Below, piece after piece: positions 32,641 through 41,529 of a stretch of 64,000 bases of DNA (positions within the stretch are counted from its first letter, which is position 1; the number at the start of each line of letters is the position of its first letter). The position numbers were made by a program, and so were the translations under genes. Source of the DNA: Nocardia veterana NBRC 100344 (GTDB lineage Bacteria > Actinomycetota > Actinomycetes > Mycobacteriales > Mycobacteriaceae); assembly GCF_000308855.1 (NCBI RefSeq), contig NZ_BAGM01000095.1, forward strand, positions 78,688 to 142,687, read 5' to 3'. The notes under the pieces were generated by a model that was given only the letters and a program-made list of their open reading frames with translations, made no database searches and was not told the origin of the DNA.

Positions 32641-33672
32641 TCATCGTTCCGCGAGCACCTCACCGATATAGCGGGCGACCGCGGCGACCGAAGCGATCGT
32701 GCCGGGGTAGTCCATCCGGGTCGGGCCGACCACTCCCATACCTCCCAGCACGGTACCCGGCATACCGTACCCGGTGGATACCACGGCGGTACCGCGCATC
32801 TGTTCGACCCTGGTCTCCTCCCCGATCTGCACGGTCACCGTGCCCGGCTGCTGCGCGGCGGCCAGCAGTTTCAGCACGATCACCTGCTCCTCGAGTGCTT
32901 CGAGCACCGCGCGCAGCGAACCCGGGAAGCCGAAGTCCGCGGCGTTGCGGGTGAGATTGGCGGTGCCGCCCAGCACCAGGCGTTCCTCGGGGTGTTCGAC
33001 GAGCGTCTCCACCAGGACGGTCGACACCCGGACCAGGACGTCGCGCAGCCGGGCCGGGGCGTTCTCCGGCAGTTCGGCGACCGCGGTGGAGGCGGCCGCG
33101 AGCCGCTTGCCGTCCATCGCCTTGCCGAGCATGCCGCGCAGCGCGGCCAGATCCTCGTCGTCGATGACCGCGCCCAGGTCGACCAGGCGCTGATCCACCC
33201 GGCCGGTATCGGTGATCACCACCAGCAGCAACCGCGCGGGATTGAGCGCCACGACCTCGATGTGCCGCACGGTGGAGGCCGACACCGTCGGGTACTGCAC
33301 CATCGCGACCTGACGGGTCAGCTGCGCCAGCAGCCGCACCCCGCGGCGCAGCACATCATCGAGATCCACGCCGCTTTCCAGGAATTCCATGATCGCCCGG
33401 CGCTCGGCGTTCGACAGCGGCTTCACCTCGGCGATGTTGTCGACGAATTGCCGATAGCCCTTGTCGGTCGGGATACGGCCGGAACTGGTGTGCGGCTGGG
33501 TGATATAGCCCTCCGCCTCCAGTACCGCCATATCGTTGCGCACGGTCGCGCTGGACACGCCCAGGTTGTGCTTGTCGACCAGGGTTTTCGAGCCGATCGG
33601 CTCCTTGGTCGCGATATAGTCCGCGACGATCGCCCGCAGGACCTCGAGCCGCCGCTTCTCGGTGCTCGACAT
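32641..33672 (-). CDS. hrcA: Heat-inducible transcription repressor HrcA
   Basis: HrcA represses class I heat-shock genes (groE, dnaK). The N-terminal winged helix has RRLEVLRAIVADYIATKEPIGSKTLVDKHNLGVSSATVRNDMAVLEAEGYI. The central GAF-like domain and the C-terminal TGYGMPGTVLGGMGVVGPTRMDYPG block match the family. The ATG at 33670-33672 gives 343 residues. I looked for a CIRCE element (TTAGCACTC N9 GAGTGCTAA type) upstream and found none, so control of this operon is not evident here. Confidence 0.95.
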   Translation of the reverse strand: MSSTEKRRLEVLRAIVADYIATKEPIGSKTLVDKHNLGVSSATVRNDMAVLEAEGYITQPHTSSGRIPTDKGYRQFVDNIAEVKPLSNAERRAIMEFLESGVDLDDVLRRGVRLLAQLTRQVAMVQYPTVSASTVRHIEVVALNPARLLLVVITDTGRVDQRLVDLGAVIDDEDLAALRGMLGKAMDGKRLAAASTAVAELPENAPARLRDVLVRVSTVLVETLVEHPEERLVLGGTANLTRNAADFGFPGSLRAVLEALEEQVIVLKLLAAAQQPGTVTVQIGEETRVEQMRGTAVVSTGYGMPGTVLGGMGVVGPTRMDYPGTIASVAAVARYIGEVLAER

Positions 33673-33858
33673 CGGGCCCCACCTCCTCGCTCGCCATCGG
33701 GTTCCACACGGCCGCACACGGGCAGCAGCGATCACGCGGATACCCGGTTGATCCGACTCCAGTTTAATTCCTGTGCGTCGGACTTCCCGAGTGTGCGGTC
33801 ACACAGTGTCTGCGCGCGGCGAAGAAGAGCGCAGGGACGATGGCGAGTCGGATCGCGG

Positions 33859-34068
33859 TCAGTCGACCGCGACGCCCAGTTTGCCGGCGGTCGCGTCCAA
33901 CCCCAGCATCGACAACAGGGCGCGGCAGTCGTCGACCCCGGTGGAATGGCTGGCAACAGCCCGGGCGGCCAGCGCACCGCGGCGGGCGGCCTCGGCCTTC
34001 TCTGCGGCACGCGTTTCGGCGAACTCGCTCTGCTCGTGGACAAGTGTGATGTGGCGTGCCTGTGACAT
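33859..34068 (-). CDS. Small hypothetical protein (69 aa)
   Basis: A short soluble protein starts SQARHITLVHEQSEFAETR and continues with an Ala/Arg-rich helix and a GVDDCRALLSMLGLD end. The ATG at 34066-34068 has AAGGAG five bases upstream, which settles the start. It lies alone between hrcA and hemW; M. tuberculosis has a small conserved gene after hrcA in a similar place. The function is unknown. Confidence 0.75.
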   Translation of the reverse strand: MSQARHITLVHEQSEFAETRAAEKAEAARRGALAARAVASHSTGVDDCRALLSMLGLDATAGKLGVAVD

Positions 34069-34163
34069 GTGTCTCCTTGCGTTGCCTCGAACCCTACGCT
34101 GTCGACCGCGGCCACCGCTCGGCAGTGGCGATTTCCGGTCGGATCGAACAGCGCCGGAGGCCA

Positions 34164-35366
34164 TTACGCGAGCAGATCGCGAACCACCGCGTCGGCGAGC
34201 AGCCGTCCGCGCGCGGTGAGCACCAGCCGGTCCCCGTCGAGCACGACCAGACCGTCGGAGACCAGCCGCTCACCGGCGGACCGCCCGTCGGGATCGAGTT
34301 CCCGCACCGGCAGGCCGGTGCGCAGCCGCACCGCCAGCATCACCCGCTCGGTGTACCGCTCGGCCGCCGTGAGCTGCTCCCAGCCGGCCGCGGGCAGACC
34401 GCCCCGGGCCACCCGCTCGGCATAGCGGCCCGGATGCTTCACATTCCACCAGCGCACCCCGCCGAGATGACTGTGCGCGCCGGGGCCCGCGCCGAGCCAG
34501 TCGCCGCCGTCCCAGTAGCCGAGGTTGTGCCGACACCGCGCGGAAGTGGTTGTGGCCCAGTTCGATACCTCGTACCAGTCGAATCCGGCGGCGGCCAGCC
34601 GCGCGTCGATGCGTTCGTAGCGGGCGGCGAGGGTGTCCTCGTCGGGAGCCGGCAGTTCACCGCGGCGAACCTTGCGGGCCATCGCGGTGCCGTCCTCGAC
34701 GATCAAGGAGTACGCCGAGACGTGGTCGACGCCGGCCGCCAGAACGGCGTCGAGGCTGGCATCGAGATCGGCATCCGATTCTCCCGGGGTGCCGTAGATG
34801 AGGTCGAGGTTGACGTGGTCGAACCCGGCGGCGCGGGCCTCGCGGGCCGCGGCGACCGCACGACCGGGCGTGTGCGTGCGATCGAGGATGCGCAGCACGT
34901 GCGTGGCCGCCGACTGCATGCCCAGCGAGACCCGGGTGTAGCCCGCGGCGCGGATGCGGTCGAAGAAGTGCGGCGAGGTCGATTCCGGATTGGATTCGGT
35001 GGTCACCTCGGCCCCGGGGGCGAGGGTGAAGTTGGCGCGGATCGCCGCGAGGACCTCGGCGAGCCCGTCGCCACCCAGCAGCGAGGGGGTGCCGCCGCCG
35101 ACGAAAACCGTGGACACCGGCGGTTGAGCCGTCGGCAGCGCGTCGAAAGCCGCTGCCGCCGTTGCCAGTTCTCCGCGCAGCGCCGCGAGCCACGATTGCG
35201 GCGAGGCCGAGGTACCCAATTCCCCCGCCGTGTAGGTGTTGAAATCGCAGTATCCACAGCGCGTCGCGCAGAACGGTACGTGGACGTAGATTCCGAACGG
35301 ACCGCCGCCGAAATCGCCCAGCATCGGAGCCGGGGCGGCGGCGTGTTCGGTGGGGGCAACGGTCAC
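34164..35366 (-). CDS. hemW: Radical SAM protein HemW (heme chaperone family)
   Basis: The protein resembles oxygen-independent coproporphyrinogen oxidase but belongs to the HemW group, thought to deliver heme. The radical SAM cluster CATRCGYC lies near residue 38, directly after GIYVHVPF. VFVGGGTPSLLGGDGL, TTESNPES and SLGMQSAATHVLRILDR are further conserved blocks. HemW-type proteins lack the extra cysteine and the N-terminal lead of true HemN, as here. The GTG at 35364-35366 gives 400 residues. Confidence 0.9.
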   Translation of the reverse strand: MTVAPTEHAAAPAPMLGDFGGGPFGIYVHVPFCATRCGYCDFNTYTAGELGTSASPQSWLAALRGELATAAAAFDALPTAQPPVSTVFVGGGTPSLLGGDGLAEVLAAIRANFTLAPGAEVTTESNPESTSPHFFDRIRAAGYTRVSLGMQSAATHVLRILDRTHTPGRAVAAAREARAAGFDHVNLDLIYGTPGESDADLDASLDAVLAAGVDHVSAYSLIVEDGTAMARKVRRGELPAPDEDTLAARYERIDARLAAAGFDWYEVSNWATTTSARCRHNLGYWDGGDWLGAGPGAHSHLGGVRWWNVKHPGRYAERVARGGLPAAGWEQLTAAERYTERVMLAVRLRTGLPVRELDPDGRSAGERLVSDGLVVLDGDRLVLTARGRLLADAVVRDLLA

Positions 35367-35533
35367 TCCCCCAGTGTGCCCTCCGGCCGTCGAGTGACCG
35401 CCCACACGCCCCCGCTCGGAACGAATCCGGTTGATCTATGACGCATCTCACAAATTAGGACGTCCGTCCAGGGAATTTCCCGCTTTTTCGGGGGAAATAT
35501 CACCCACCCGTCGGAAAGACCCATCTGACATGG

Positions 35534-35539
35534 CACAAT
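35534..35539 (+). promoter_or_regulatory. -10 element of the sulfite reductase leader transcript
   Basis: CACAAT lies exactly 7 nt before the ATG of the leader ORF (35547). In actinobacteria this spacing places the transcription start on the A of the ATG, so the message would be leaderless. No ribosome-binding site precedes the ATG, which agrees. A clear -35 box is not seen. Confidence 0.55.
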
Positions 35540-35546
35540 GAGTCGC

Positions 35547-35639
35547 ATGACCGGACTTGGAGTACGCCTCGTGGCACGTCGCCACGTCGACTTCAAGCGT
35601 GTCTGCAGCGCCAGCTGTCTGCCGGATCGCCTCCGGTAG
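35547..35639 (+). CDS. Cysteine-containing leader peptide upstream of sirA (Ms4527A-like)
   Basis: A 30-codon ORF starts MTGLGVRLVARRHVDF and ends at TAG 35637-35639, with cysteine codons at positions 20 and 24 near its end. The RRHVDF-x-RV-C pattern is that of the actinobacterial leader peptides found before sulfur-assimilation genes. In mycobacteria, translation of such leaderless ORFs senses cysteine and attenuates the operon behind (known from M. smegmatis work). The 132 bases before sirA have several GC-rich pairings but no single clear terminator hairpin. The role here is inferred. Confidence 0.8.
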   Translation: MTGLGVRLVARRHVDFKRVCSASCLPDRLR

Positions 35640-35771
35640 CTCGGCCACCCTATCCCGATTCCCGGCGTCGTCTGTGATGCCGATCGGTCCGATTCGCTGA
35701 ATACCGAAGGCGCGAGCCAGCCCCTCCCGCCTGCCGCAAGGCTGATCCATCTTCTTCAGGAGCGACCCCCT

Positions 35772-37550
35772 ATGACGTCGAGTACCGACGCCGGTCCGGC
35801 CACACCCGAATCCGCCCGTCCCGAACGGGAGCGCCGGGTGCGGCCCGACCGTCCCCGCGCCCAGGCCCCGGCGGGCCCGCGGGAACGCACCGGTCCGGTC
35901 CGCCGCAAGAAATCCGAGGGCCAGTGGGCGCTCGGATACCGGGAACCGCTGAACGCCAACGAGCAGAGCAAGAAGGACGACCATCCGCTCAACGTCCGCG
36001 CTCGGATCGAGAACATCTATTCCAAGGCCGGATTCGACTCCATCGACAAGGCCGATCTGCGGGGCCGGATGCGCTGGTGGGGCCTCTACACCCAGCGCGA
36101 GCAGGGGTACGACGGCACGTTCACCGGTGACGAGAACATCGATCTGCTCGAGGCCAGCTACTTCATGATGCGGGTGCGCTGCGACGGCGGCGCCCTGAAT
36201 CTCGCCCAGCTGCGCACCCTCGGCGGTATCTCGACCGAGTTCGCGCGCGATACCGCGGACCTGTCCGACCGCGAGAACCTCCAGTACCACTGGATCGAGA
36301 TCGAGAACGTTCCCGAGATCTGGCGGCGGCTCGAGGACGTCGGCCTCAAGACGACGCAGGCCTGTGGCGACTGCCCGCGCGTGGTGATCGGCTCGCCGCT
36401 GGCCGGCGAATCGCTGGACGAGGTGCTCGACCCGACCTGGGCGATCGAGGAGATCAACCGCCGCTACATCGGCGACAAGAACCTGTCCAACCTGCCGCGC
36501 AAGTTCAAGACCGCGATCTCCGGCCAGCAGGATGTGGTGCACGAGGTCAACGACGTCGCCTTCATCGGTGTCGTGCACCCGGAACACGGTCCGGGACTGG
36601 ACCTGTGGGTCGGCGGCGGGCTGTCCACCAATCCGATGCTCGGCCAGCGGACCGGCGCCTGGATTCCGCTGGAAGAGGTGCCGGACGTGTGGGAGGCGGT
36701 GGTATCGGTCTTCCGCGACTACGGCTACCGCCGGTTGCGCAGCAAGGCGCGGTTGAAGTTCCTGATCAAGGACTGGGGCGTCGAGAAGTTCCGCGAGGTG
36801 CTCGAGACCGAGTATCTGAAGCGCAAGCTGATCGACGGACCGGCGCCGGAACAGCCGAAGAAGATCATCGACCACGTGGGGGTGCAGAAGCTGCGCAACG
36901 GTCTCAACGCCGTCGGCTTCTCCCCCATCGCGGGCCGCGTTTCCGGCACCGTGCTGACGAAGGTCGCCGACGCGATGGAGAAGTACGGCTCCGATCGTGT
37001 CCGCTTCACGCCGTATCAGAAGCTGATCGTGCTCGATATCGCCGACGACAAGGTCGAGGACCTCATCGCCGAGCTGGAGCCGCTGGGCCTGCAGGCCCGA
37101 CCCTCGGTTTGGCGTCGAAACCTGGTGGCCTGCACCGGGATCGAGTTCTGCAAGCTGTCGTTCGTCGAAACCCGGCGGCGGTCCCAGGATCTGATTCCGG
37201 ATCTGGACGAGCGGCTGGCCGATATCAACGCCCAGATCGACGTGCCGATCACCATCAATATCAACGGCTGCCCGAACTCCTGCGCCCGTTCGCAGATCGC
37301 CGATATCGGTTTCAAGGGCCAGCTGGTCGACGACGGCAGCGGGAATCAGGTGGAGGGCTTCCAGGTTCATCTGGGCGGCAGCCTCGGGTTCAACGCCGCC
37401 TTCGGGCGCAAACTGCGCCAGCACAAGGTGACCAGCGCCGAACTCGGTGAATACATCGAGCGCGTCGTACGCAATTTCGTCAAGAACCGCAACGAGGGTG
37501 AGCGGTTCGCGGAGTGGGCTGTCCGCGCGGACGAAGCCGACCTTCGGTAA
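35772..37550 (+). CDS. sirA: Ferredoxin-dependent sulfite reductase (SirA/NirA family)
   Basis: This reduces sulfite to sulfide with six electrons from ferredoxin, using siroheme and a [4Fe-4S] cluster. The cluster ligands are visible in VACTGIEFCKL and in INGCPNSCARSQIADIG (both C-terminal). Substrate-pocket arginines lie in MRVRCDGG and in ENLQYHWIEIENV. It is 592 residues, with a disordered basic N-terminus of about 45. Nitrite reductases are close relatives; the adjacent cysH, cysD and cysN support sulfite as substrate. First gene of the operon behind the leader peptide. Confidence 0.93.
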   Translation: MTSSTDAGPATPESARPERERRVRPDRPRAQAPAGPRERTGPVRRKKSEGQWALGYREPLNANEQSKKDDHPLNVRARIENIYSKAGFDSIDKADLRGRMRWWGLYTQREQGYDGTFTGDENIDLLEASYFMMRVRCDGGALNLAQLRTLGGISTEFARDTADLSDRENLQYHWIEIENVPEIWRRLEDVGLKTTQACGDCPRVVIGSPLAGESLDEVLDPTWAIEEINRRYIGDKNLSNLPRKFKTAISGQQDVVHEVNDVAFIGVVHPEHGPGLDLWVGGGLSTNPMLGQRTGAWIPLEEVPDVWEAVVSVFRDYGYRRLRSKARLKFLIKDWGVEKFREVLETEYLKRKLIDGPAPEQPKKIIDHVGVQKLRNGLNAVGFSPIAGRVSGTVLTKVADAMEKYGSDRVRFTPYQKLIVLDIADDKVEDLIAELEPLGLQARPSVWRRNLVACTGIEFCKLSFVETRRRSQDLIPDLDERLADINAQIDVPITININGCPNSCARSQIADIGFKGQLVDDGSGNQVEGFQVHLGGSLGFNAAFGRKLRQHKVTSAELGEYIERVVRNFVKNRNEGERFAEWAVRADEADLR

Positions 37551-37565
37551 CGGGAGATTTCTGAT

Positions 37566-38282
37566 ATGGCAACCACTTTGGAAAAGCTGAGCGAGGACGA
37601 ACTGCGCCGGATCGCCGCCGACGGCGCGGCGCAACTCGGTCCGGACGCTTCGGCCACCGAACTGCTGCAGTGGACCGACGACACCTTCGGTTCCGGTTAC
37701 ATCGTCGCCTCCAATATGCAGGACGCGGTGCTGGTGCAGTTGGCCGCGCAGGTCCGCCCCGGCGTCGACGTGCTGTTCCTCGATACCGGCTATCACTTCG
37801 CCGAAACCATCGGCACGCGCGACGCGGTCGAGACCGTCTACGGCGTGAACATCGTCAACGTGCAGCCCGAACACAGTGTGGCCGAACAGGATCGCCTGCT
37901 CGGCAAGGATCTGTTCGCGCGCGAGCCGAACGAATGCTGCCGGCTGCGCAAGGTGGTGCCGCTACAGAAATCGCTGGCCGGGTACAACGCCTGGGTGACC
38001 GGCATCCGGCGCGTGGAGGCCCCCACCCGGGCCAACGCGCCCCTGATCTCCTTCGACGAGGGCTTCGGCCTGGTGAAGATCAATCCGATCGCCGCCTGGT
38101 CCGACGACGAGATGGCCGCCTACATCGAGCAGCACGGCATTCTCGTCAACCCCCTTGTCGAGGAGGGATATCCGTCCATCGGTTGCGCTCCGTGCACACG
38201 GAAGCCGGAACCGGGAGCCGATCCGCGAAGCGGCCGTTGGGCCGGCCTCGCCAAGACCGAATGCGGGTTGCACGCCTCATGA
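37566..38282 (+). CDS. cysH: Adenylylsulfate (APS) reductase CysH
   Basis: This reduces APS to sulfite and AMP using thioredoxin. The 238-residue protein has the two cysteine pairs that bind a [4Fe-4S] cluster (ECCRLRK and GCAPCTR), which mark it as an APS rather than PAPS reductase. The catalytic ECGLH motif is at the C-terminus. The absence of an APS kinase in the cluster fits direct use of APS. It overlaps cysD by 4 bp (ATGA). Confidence 0.95.
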   Translation: MATTLEKLSEDELRRIAADGAAQLGPDASATELLQWTDDTFGSGYIVASNMQDAVLVQLAAQVRPGVDVLFLDTGYHFAETIGTRDAVETVYGVNIVNVQPEHSVAEQDRLLGKDLFAREPNECCRLRKVVPLQKSLAGYNAWVTGIRRVEAPTRANAPLISFDEGFGLVKINPIAAWSDDEMAAYIEQHGILVNPLVEEGYPSIGCAPCTRKPEPGADPRSGRWAGLAKTECGLHAS

Positions 38283-39220
38283 CTTCAATGGTGACCGATA
38301 CAGAATCCGACGTTCTCGCTTCGCTCGAGGGCTTCGACACCCTTGCCGCCCTCGAGAGCGAAGCCATCCACATTTTCCGCGAGGTGGCAGGCGAATTCGA
38401 GCGCCCGGTGATCCTGTTCTCCGGCGGTAAGGACTCCACGGTGCTGCTGCACCTGGCGCTCAAGGCGTTCTGGCCGGCGCCGCTGCCGTTCTCCCTGCTG
38501 CACGTGGACACCGGCCACAACCTGGACGAGGTGCTGGCCTTCCGCGATCACGTGGTCGAGAAGTACGGCCTGCGCCTGCACGTCGCCAGCGTCGAGGAGT
38601 ACCTGGCCGACGGCCGGCTCACCGAACGTCCGGACGGTATCCGCAACCCGCTGCAGACCGTGCCGCTGCTGGACGCCATCAGCGAGAACCGGTTCGACGC
38701 CGTCTTCGGCGGCGGCCGCCGGGACGAGGAGCGGTCCCGGGCCAAGGAACGGATCTTCTCGCTGCGCGACGCGTTCGGCCGATGGGACCCGAAGCGGCAG
38801 CGCCCGGAGCTGTGGAATCTGTACAACGGTCGGCACGCGCCGGGTGAACATGTCCGGGTCTTCCCGTTGAGCAACTGGACCGAACTCGACATCTGGCGCT
38901 ACATCGCCCGCGAGAACATCGAATTGGCCACCATCTACTACGCGCACGAGCGGCCCGTGTTCCAGCGGGACGGCATGTGGATGACCCCCGGCTCCTGGGG
39001 CGGCCCCCGCGAGGGCGAGGAACTGGTGATCAAGTCGGTGCGCTACCGCACCGTCGGCGACGGATCCACCACCGGCGCAATACTTTCCGATGCCGCGACC
39101 AACGAGGACATTCTCGCCGAGGTCGCCGCGTCGCGACTCACCGAACGGGGCGCGACCCGGGGCGACGACCGCGTCTCCGAGGCCGCCATGGAAGACCGCA
39201 AGCGAGAGGGTTATTTCTGA
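38279..39220 (+). CDS. cysD: Sulfate adenylyltransferase subunit 2 (CysD)
   Basis: This is the catalytic subunit of ATP sulfurylase. The PP-loop FSGGKDSTVLLHLALKAF is near residue 50, with HVDTGHNLDEVLAFRD following and the family-typical FGGGRRDEERSRAKER and LSNWTELDIWRYI. It is 313 residues. The ATG overlaps the cysH stop, and the TGA overlaps the cysN ATG by one base, so translation of the three is coupled. Confidence 0.96.
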   Translation: MTSMVTDTESDVLASLEGFDTLAALESEAIHIFREVAGEFERPVILFSGGKDSTVLLHLALKAFWPAPLPFSLLHVDTGHNLDEVLAFRDHVVEKYGLRLHVASVEEYLADGRLTERPDGIRNPLQTVPLLDAISENRFDAVFGGGRRDEERSRAKERIFSLRDAFGRWDPKRQRPELWNLYNGRHAPGEHVRVFPLSNWTELDIWRYIARENIELATIYYAHERPVFQRDGMWMTPGSWGGPREGEELVIKSVRYRTVGDGSTTGAILSDAATNEDILAEVAASRLTERGATRGDDRVSEAAMEDRKREGYF

Positions 39221-40509
39221 TGTCCGACCTACTGAGACTGGCCACCGCCGGCAGTGTCGACGACGGCAAGTCCACACTGGTCGGACGCCTGCTCTACGAC
39301 ACGAAATCGGTGCTGGCCGACCAGATCGACGCCGTCACCCGCGCCTCGGTCGACAAGGGTCTCGCCACTCCGGATCTCTCGCTGCTGGTCGACGGCCTGC
39401 GGGCAGAGCGGGAGCAGGGCATCACCATCGATGTCGCCTACCGCTACTTCGCGACCCCCAAGCGGTCCTTCGTGCTGGCCGACACTCCCGGACATGTGCA
39501 GTACACCCGCAACACCGTGTCCGGCGCCTCGACCGCGCAGCTGGTGATCCTGCTCGTGGACGCCCGCAAGGGTGTCATCGAGCAGACCCGCCGGCACGCC
39601 GCCGTGATGGCGCTGCTGGGGGTGCCCAAGCTGGTGCTGGCGGTGAACAAGATCGATCTGGTCGACGACGCCGAGGCGGTGTTCCGGCAGATCGTCGCCG
39701 AGTTCAACGAGTTGACCGCCAAGCTCGGCTGGGCGCCCGAGGATGTCGTCGAGATCCCGGTCTCGGCGCTGCACGGGGACAACATCGCCTCCCGCTCGGC
39801 GAACACACCGTACTACGACGGGCCCTCGCTGATCGAACATCTGGAGTCGGTACCGGTCGACGCCGACAGCACCGGCCGCCACCAGGTGGGCCTGCGATTC
39901 CCCGTCCAGTATGTGATTCGCCCGCGCACGCCGGAATACCCCGACTACCGCGGTTACGCGGGCCAGGTCGCCGCCGGTGTGGTGGCCAAGGGCGATGAGG
40001 TCGTCGTGCTGCCGTCCGGTATCCGGACCACGGTCGAGCGGATCGACACCGCCGACGGTGAGCTGCCGTCGGCCCAGCCCGGACGCAGTGTGACGCTGCT
40101 GCTCACCGACGAGGTGGACATCTCGCGCGGCGACACCATCGTCGCGGCCGCCGACGCGCCCGAGCCGATCGACGCCTTCGACGCCACCGTGTGCTGGCTC
40201 GGCGACAAACCGCTGCGGCCCGGCGCGCGACTGCTGCTCAAGCACGGTACCCGCACCACCCAGGCCATCGTCGGCACGCTGATCGAGCGGTTCGACGAGC
40301 AGAATCTGGCCGCCGATCCGAATCCGGAATCGTTGGCGCTCAACGATATCGGCCGCATCTCGGTGCGGGTCGCGGAACCGATCGCGGCCGACGACTACCG
40401 GGTCAATCGCTACACCGGCAGCTTCCTGCTGATCGATCCGGCCGGCGGTAACACGCTGGCCGCCGGCCTGGTGGGCGATGTGCTGACCTCGGTCGAGGTC
40501 GGAAGCTGA
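39220..40509 (+). CDS. cysN: Sulfate adenylyltransferase subunit 1 (CysN), GTPase
   Basis: This is the GTPase partner that drives APS formation by CysD. The G domain has AGSVDDGKSTLVGRLLYDT, switch region LRAEREQGITIDVAYRYF, DTPGHVQYTRNTVSGAS and NKID. Beta-barrel domains follow. At 429 residues it ends where CysN-only proteins end; there is no fused APS kinase (CysC) domain, unlike the CysNC fusion of M. tuberculosis. This matches the APS reductase route encoded next to it. Confidence 0.95.
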   Translation: MSDLLRLATAGSVDDGKSTLVGRLLYDTKSVLADQIDAVTRASVDKGLATPDLSLLVDGLRAEREQGITIDVAYRYFATPKRSFVLADTPGHVQYTRNTVSGASTAQLVILLVDARKGVIEQTRRHAAVMALLGVPKLVLAVNKIDLVDDAEAVFRQIVAEFNELTAKLGWAPEDVVEIPVSALHGDNIASRSANTPYYDGPSLIEHLESVPVDADSTGRHQVGLRFPVQYVIRPRTPEYPDYRGYAGQVAAGVVAKGDEVVVLPSGIRTTVERIDTADGELPSAQPGRSVTLLLTDEVDISRGDTIVAAADAPEPIDAFDATVCWLGDKPLRPGARLLLKHGTRTTQAIVGTLIERFDEQNLAADPNPESLALNDIGRISVRVAEPIAADDYRVNRYTGSFLLIDPAGGNTLAAGLVGDVLTSVEVGS

Positions 40510-40510
40510 G

Positions 40511-41425
40511 ATGAACTCCGCCGGTGGGATGTTCGTGAGCGGTGAGTGGTCATACCGGCCGTTCGCCGCACCCACGGCGCCACCCGGCACCGCTCTCGCC
40601 GACGCCGGAGCCGGCACCGATCGTGGTGCTGGTCCGGCGGCCGAGTCGTCTCCGGTGCCGACGTCCCGGCGGATCCGCGATTCGGTCACCCGTCGCGCCC
40701 CGGCGTTCATCGCGGTCGCGCACGGGAGCCGTGATCCGCGTTCGGCCGCGACGATGTCCGCCGTGGTCGCCGAGATCGCCGGACGACGCCCGGATGCCGA
40801 CGTACGACTGGCGTTCCTGGACCTGAACACCCCTTCGGTCGAGCAGGTCATCGATGCCGTTGCCGCACAGGGTCATGCCGAGGTGGTGGTGGTTCCGCTG
40901 CTGCTGGGCAGCGCCTTTCACGCCCGCGTGGACCTGCCCGGCATTCTCGCGGCCGCGCGCAACCGGCATCCGCTGCTGCGCATCGTCCAGGCCGATGTGC
41001 TCGGCACCGATGAGCGGCTCGTCACGGCCCTGCGCGACCGCGTGGTGAGTCTGGGCGCCGATCCCGCCGATTCCGGCCTCGGTGTCGCGGTCGCCGCGGT
41101 CGGTTCGTCGTCGGCGGCAGCCAATCGGATCACCGAGCAGGTCGCCGCGGCCCTGGCCGTGGGCACGTCGTGGCGGACCGCGATCTGCTTCGCGACGACG
41201 GAACCCGCACTGCCGCAGGCGGTGTCGGAGCTACGGCGTCTTGGTGCGCGGCGCGTCGTCGTCGCGCCCTGGTTCCTGGCTCCCGGTCTGCTGACCGACC
41301 GTCTCGCCGCCGCCGATCCCACCCTCCGACACGCGCCCACCATCGGCGCCCACCGGCTCCTCGTCGACGTCGCCGTCGATCGCCACGACGCCGCCGATCG
41401 CGATCGGCTCGACCTGTCCGCCTAG
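40511..41425 (+). CDS. Sirohydrochlorin chelatase (CbiX/SirB family)
   Basis: This should insert iron into sirohydrochlorin to give siroheme for SirA, though cobalt chelation cannot be excluded. Two CbiX-type repeats are seen. The first begins PAFIAVAHGSRDPRSAATM with the chelatase histidine and includes VVVPLLLGSAFHARVDLPG; the second includes RRVVVAPWFLAPGLLTDR. The start lies one base after the cysN stop. The first 60 residues are low-complexity and precede the domain, so the true start may be later. Last gene of the sulfate reduction operon. Confidence 0.85.
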   Translation: MNSAGGMFVSGEWSYRPFAAPTAPPGTALADAGAGTDRGAGPAAESSPVPTSRRIRDSVTRRAPAFIAVAHGSRDPRSAATMSAVVAEIAGRRPDADVRLAFLDLNTPSVEQVIDAVAAQGHAEVVVVPLLLGSAFHARVDLPGILAAARNRHPLLRIVQADVLGTDERLVTALRDRVVSLGADPADSGLGVAVAAVGSSSAAANRITEQVAAALAVGTSWRTAICFATTEPALPQAVSELRRLGARRVVVAPWFLAPGLLTDRLAAADPTLRHAPTIGAHRLLVDVAVDRHDAADRDRLDLSA

Positions 41426-41461
41426 GACTGCCCGAACTTTTCCTGCGAACCTCGGCGACGA

Positions 41462-41500
41462 TGCGGAACCCGCAATCGCGACTGGGTTCGCACGATTTGT
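41462..41500 (+). terminator. Probable terminator of the sulfate reduction operon
   Basis: The arms TGCGGAACCC (41462-41471) and GGGTTCGCA (41484-41492) pair with one bulged G. They are followed by CGATTTGTT, a modest T-rich run. The hairpin lies between the convergent chelatase and HAD genes. Confidence 0.45.
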
Positions 41501-41529
41501 TCACCCGCTCACCGGGAGTATCCGGCGGA

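Noticed and set aside
33785..33800. GTGTG-CGGT-CACAC dyad upstream of hrcA as a CIRCE element
   Set aside because: Arms are only 5 bp and do not resemble the TTAGCACTC/GAGTGCTAA consensus; too common by chance.
35448..37874. 808-codon open frame on the minus strand across sirA and cysH
   Set aside because: It overlaps two genes with intact catalytic motifs on the other strand and has the composition typical of antisense shadow frames.
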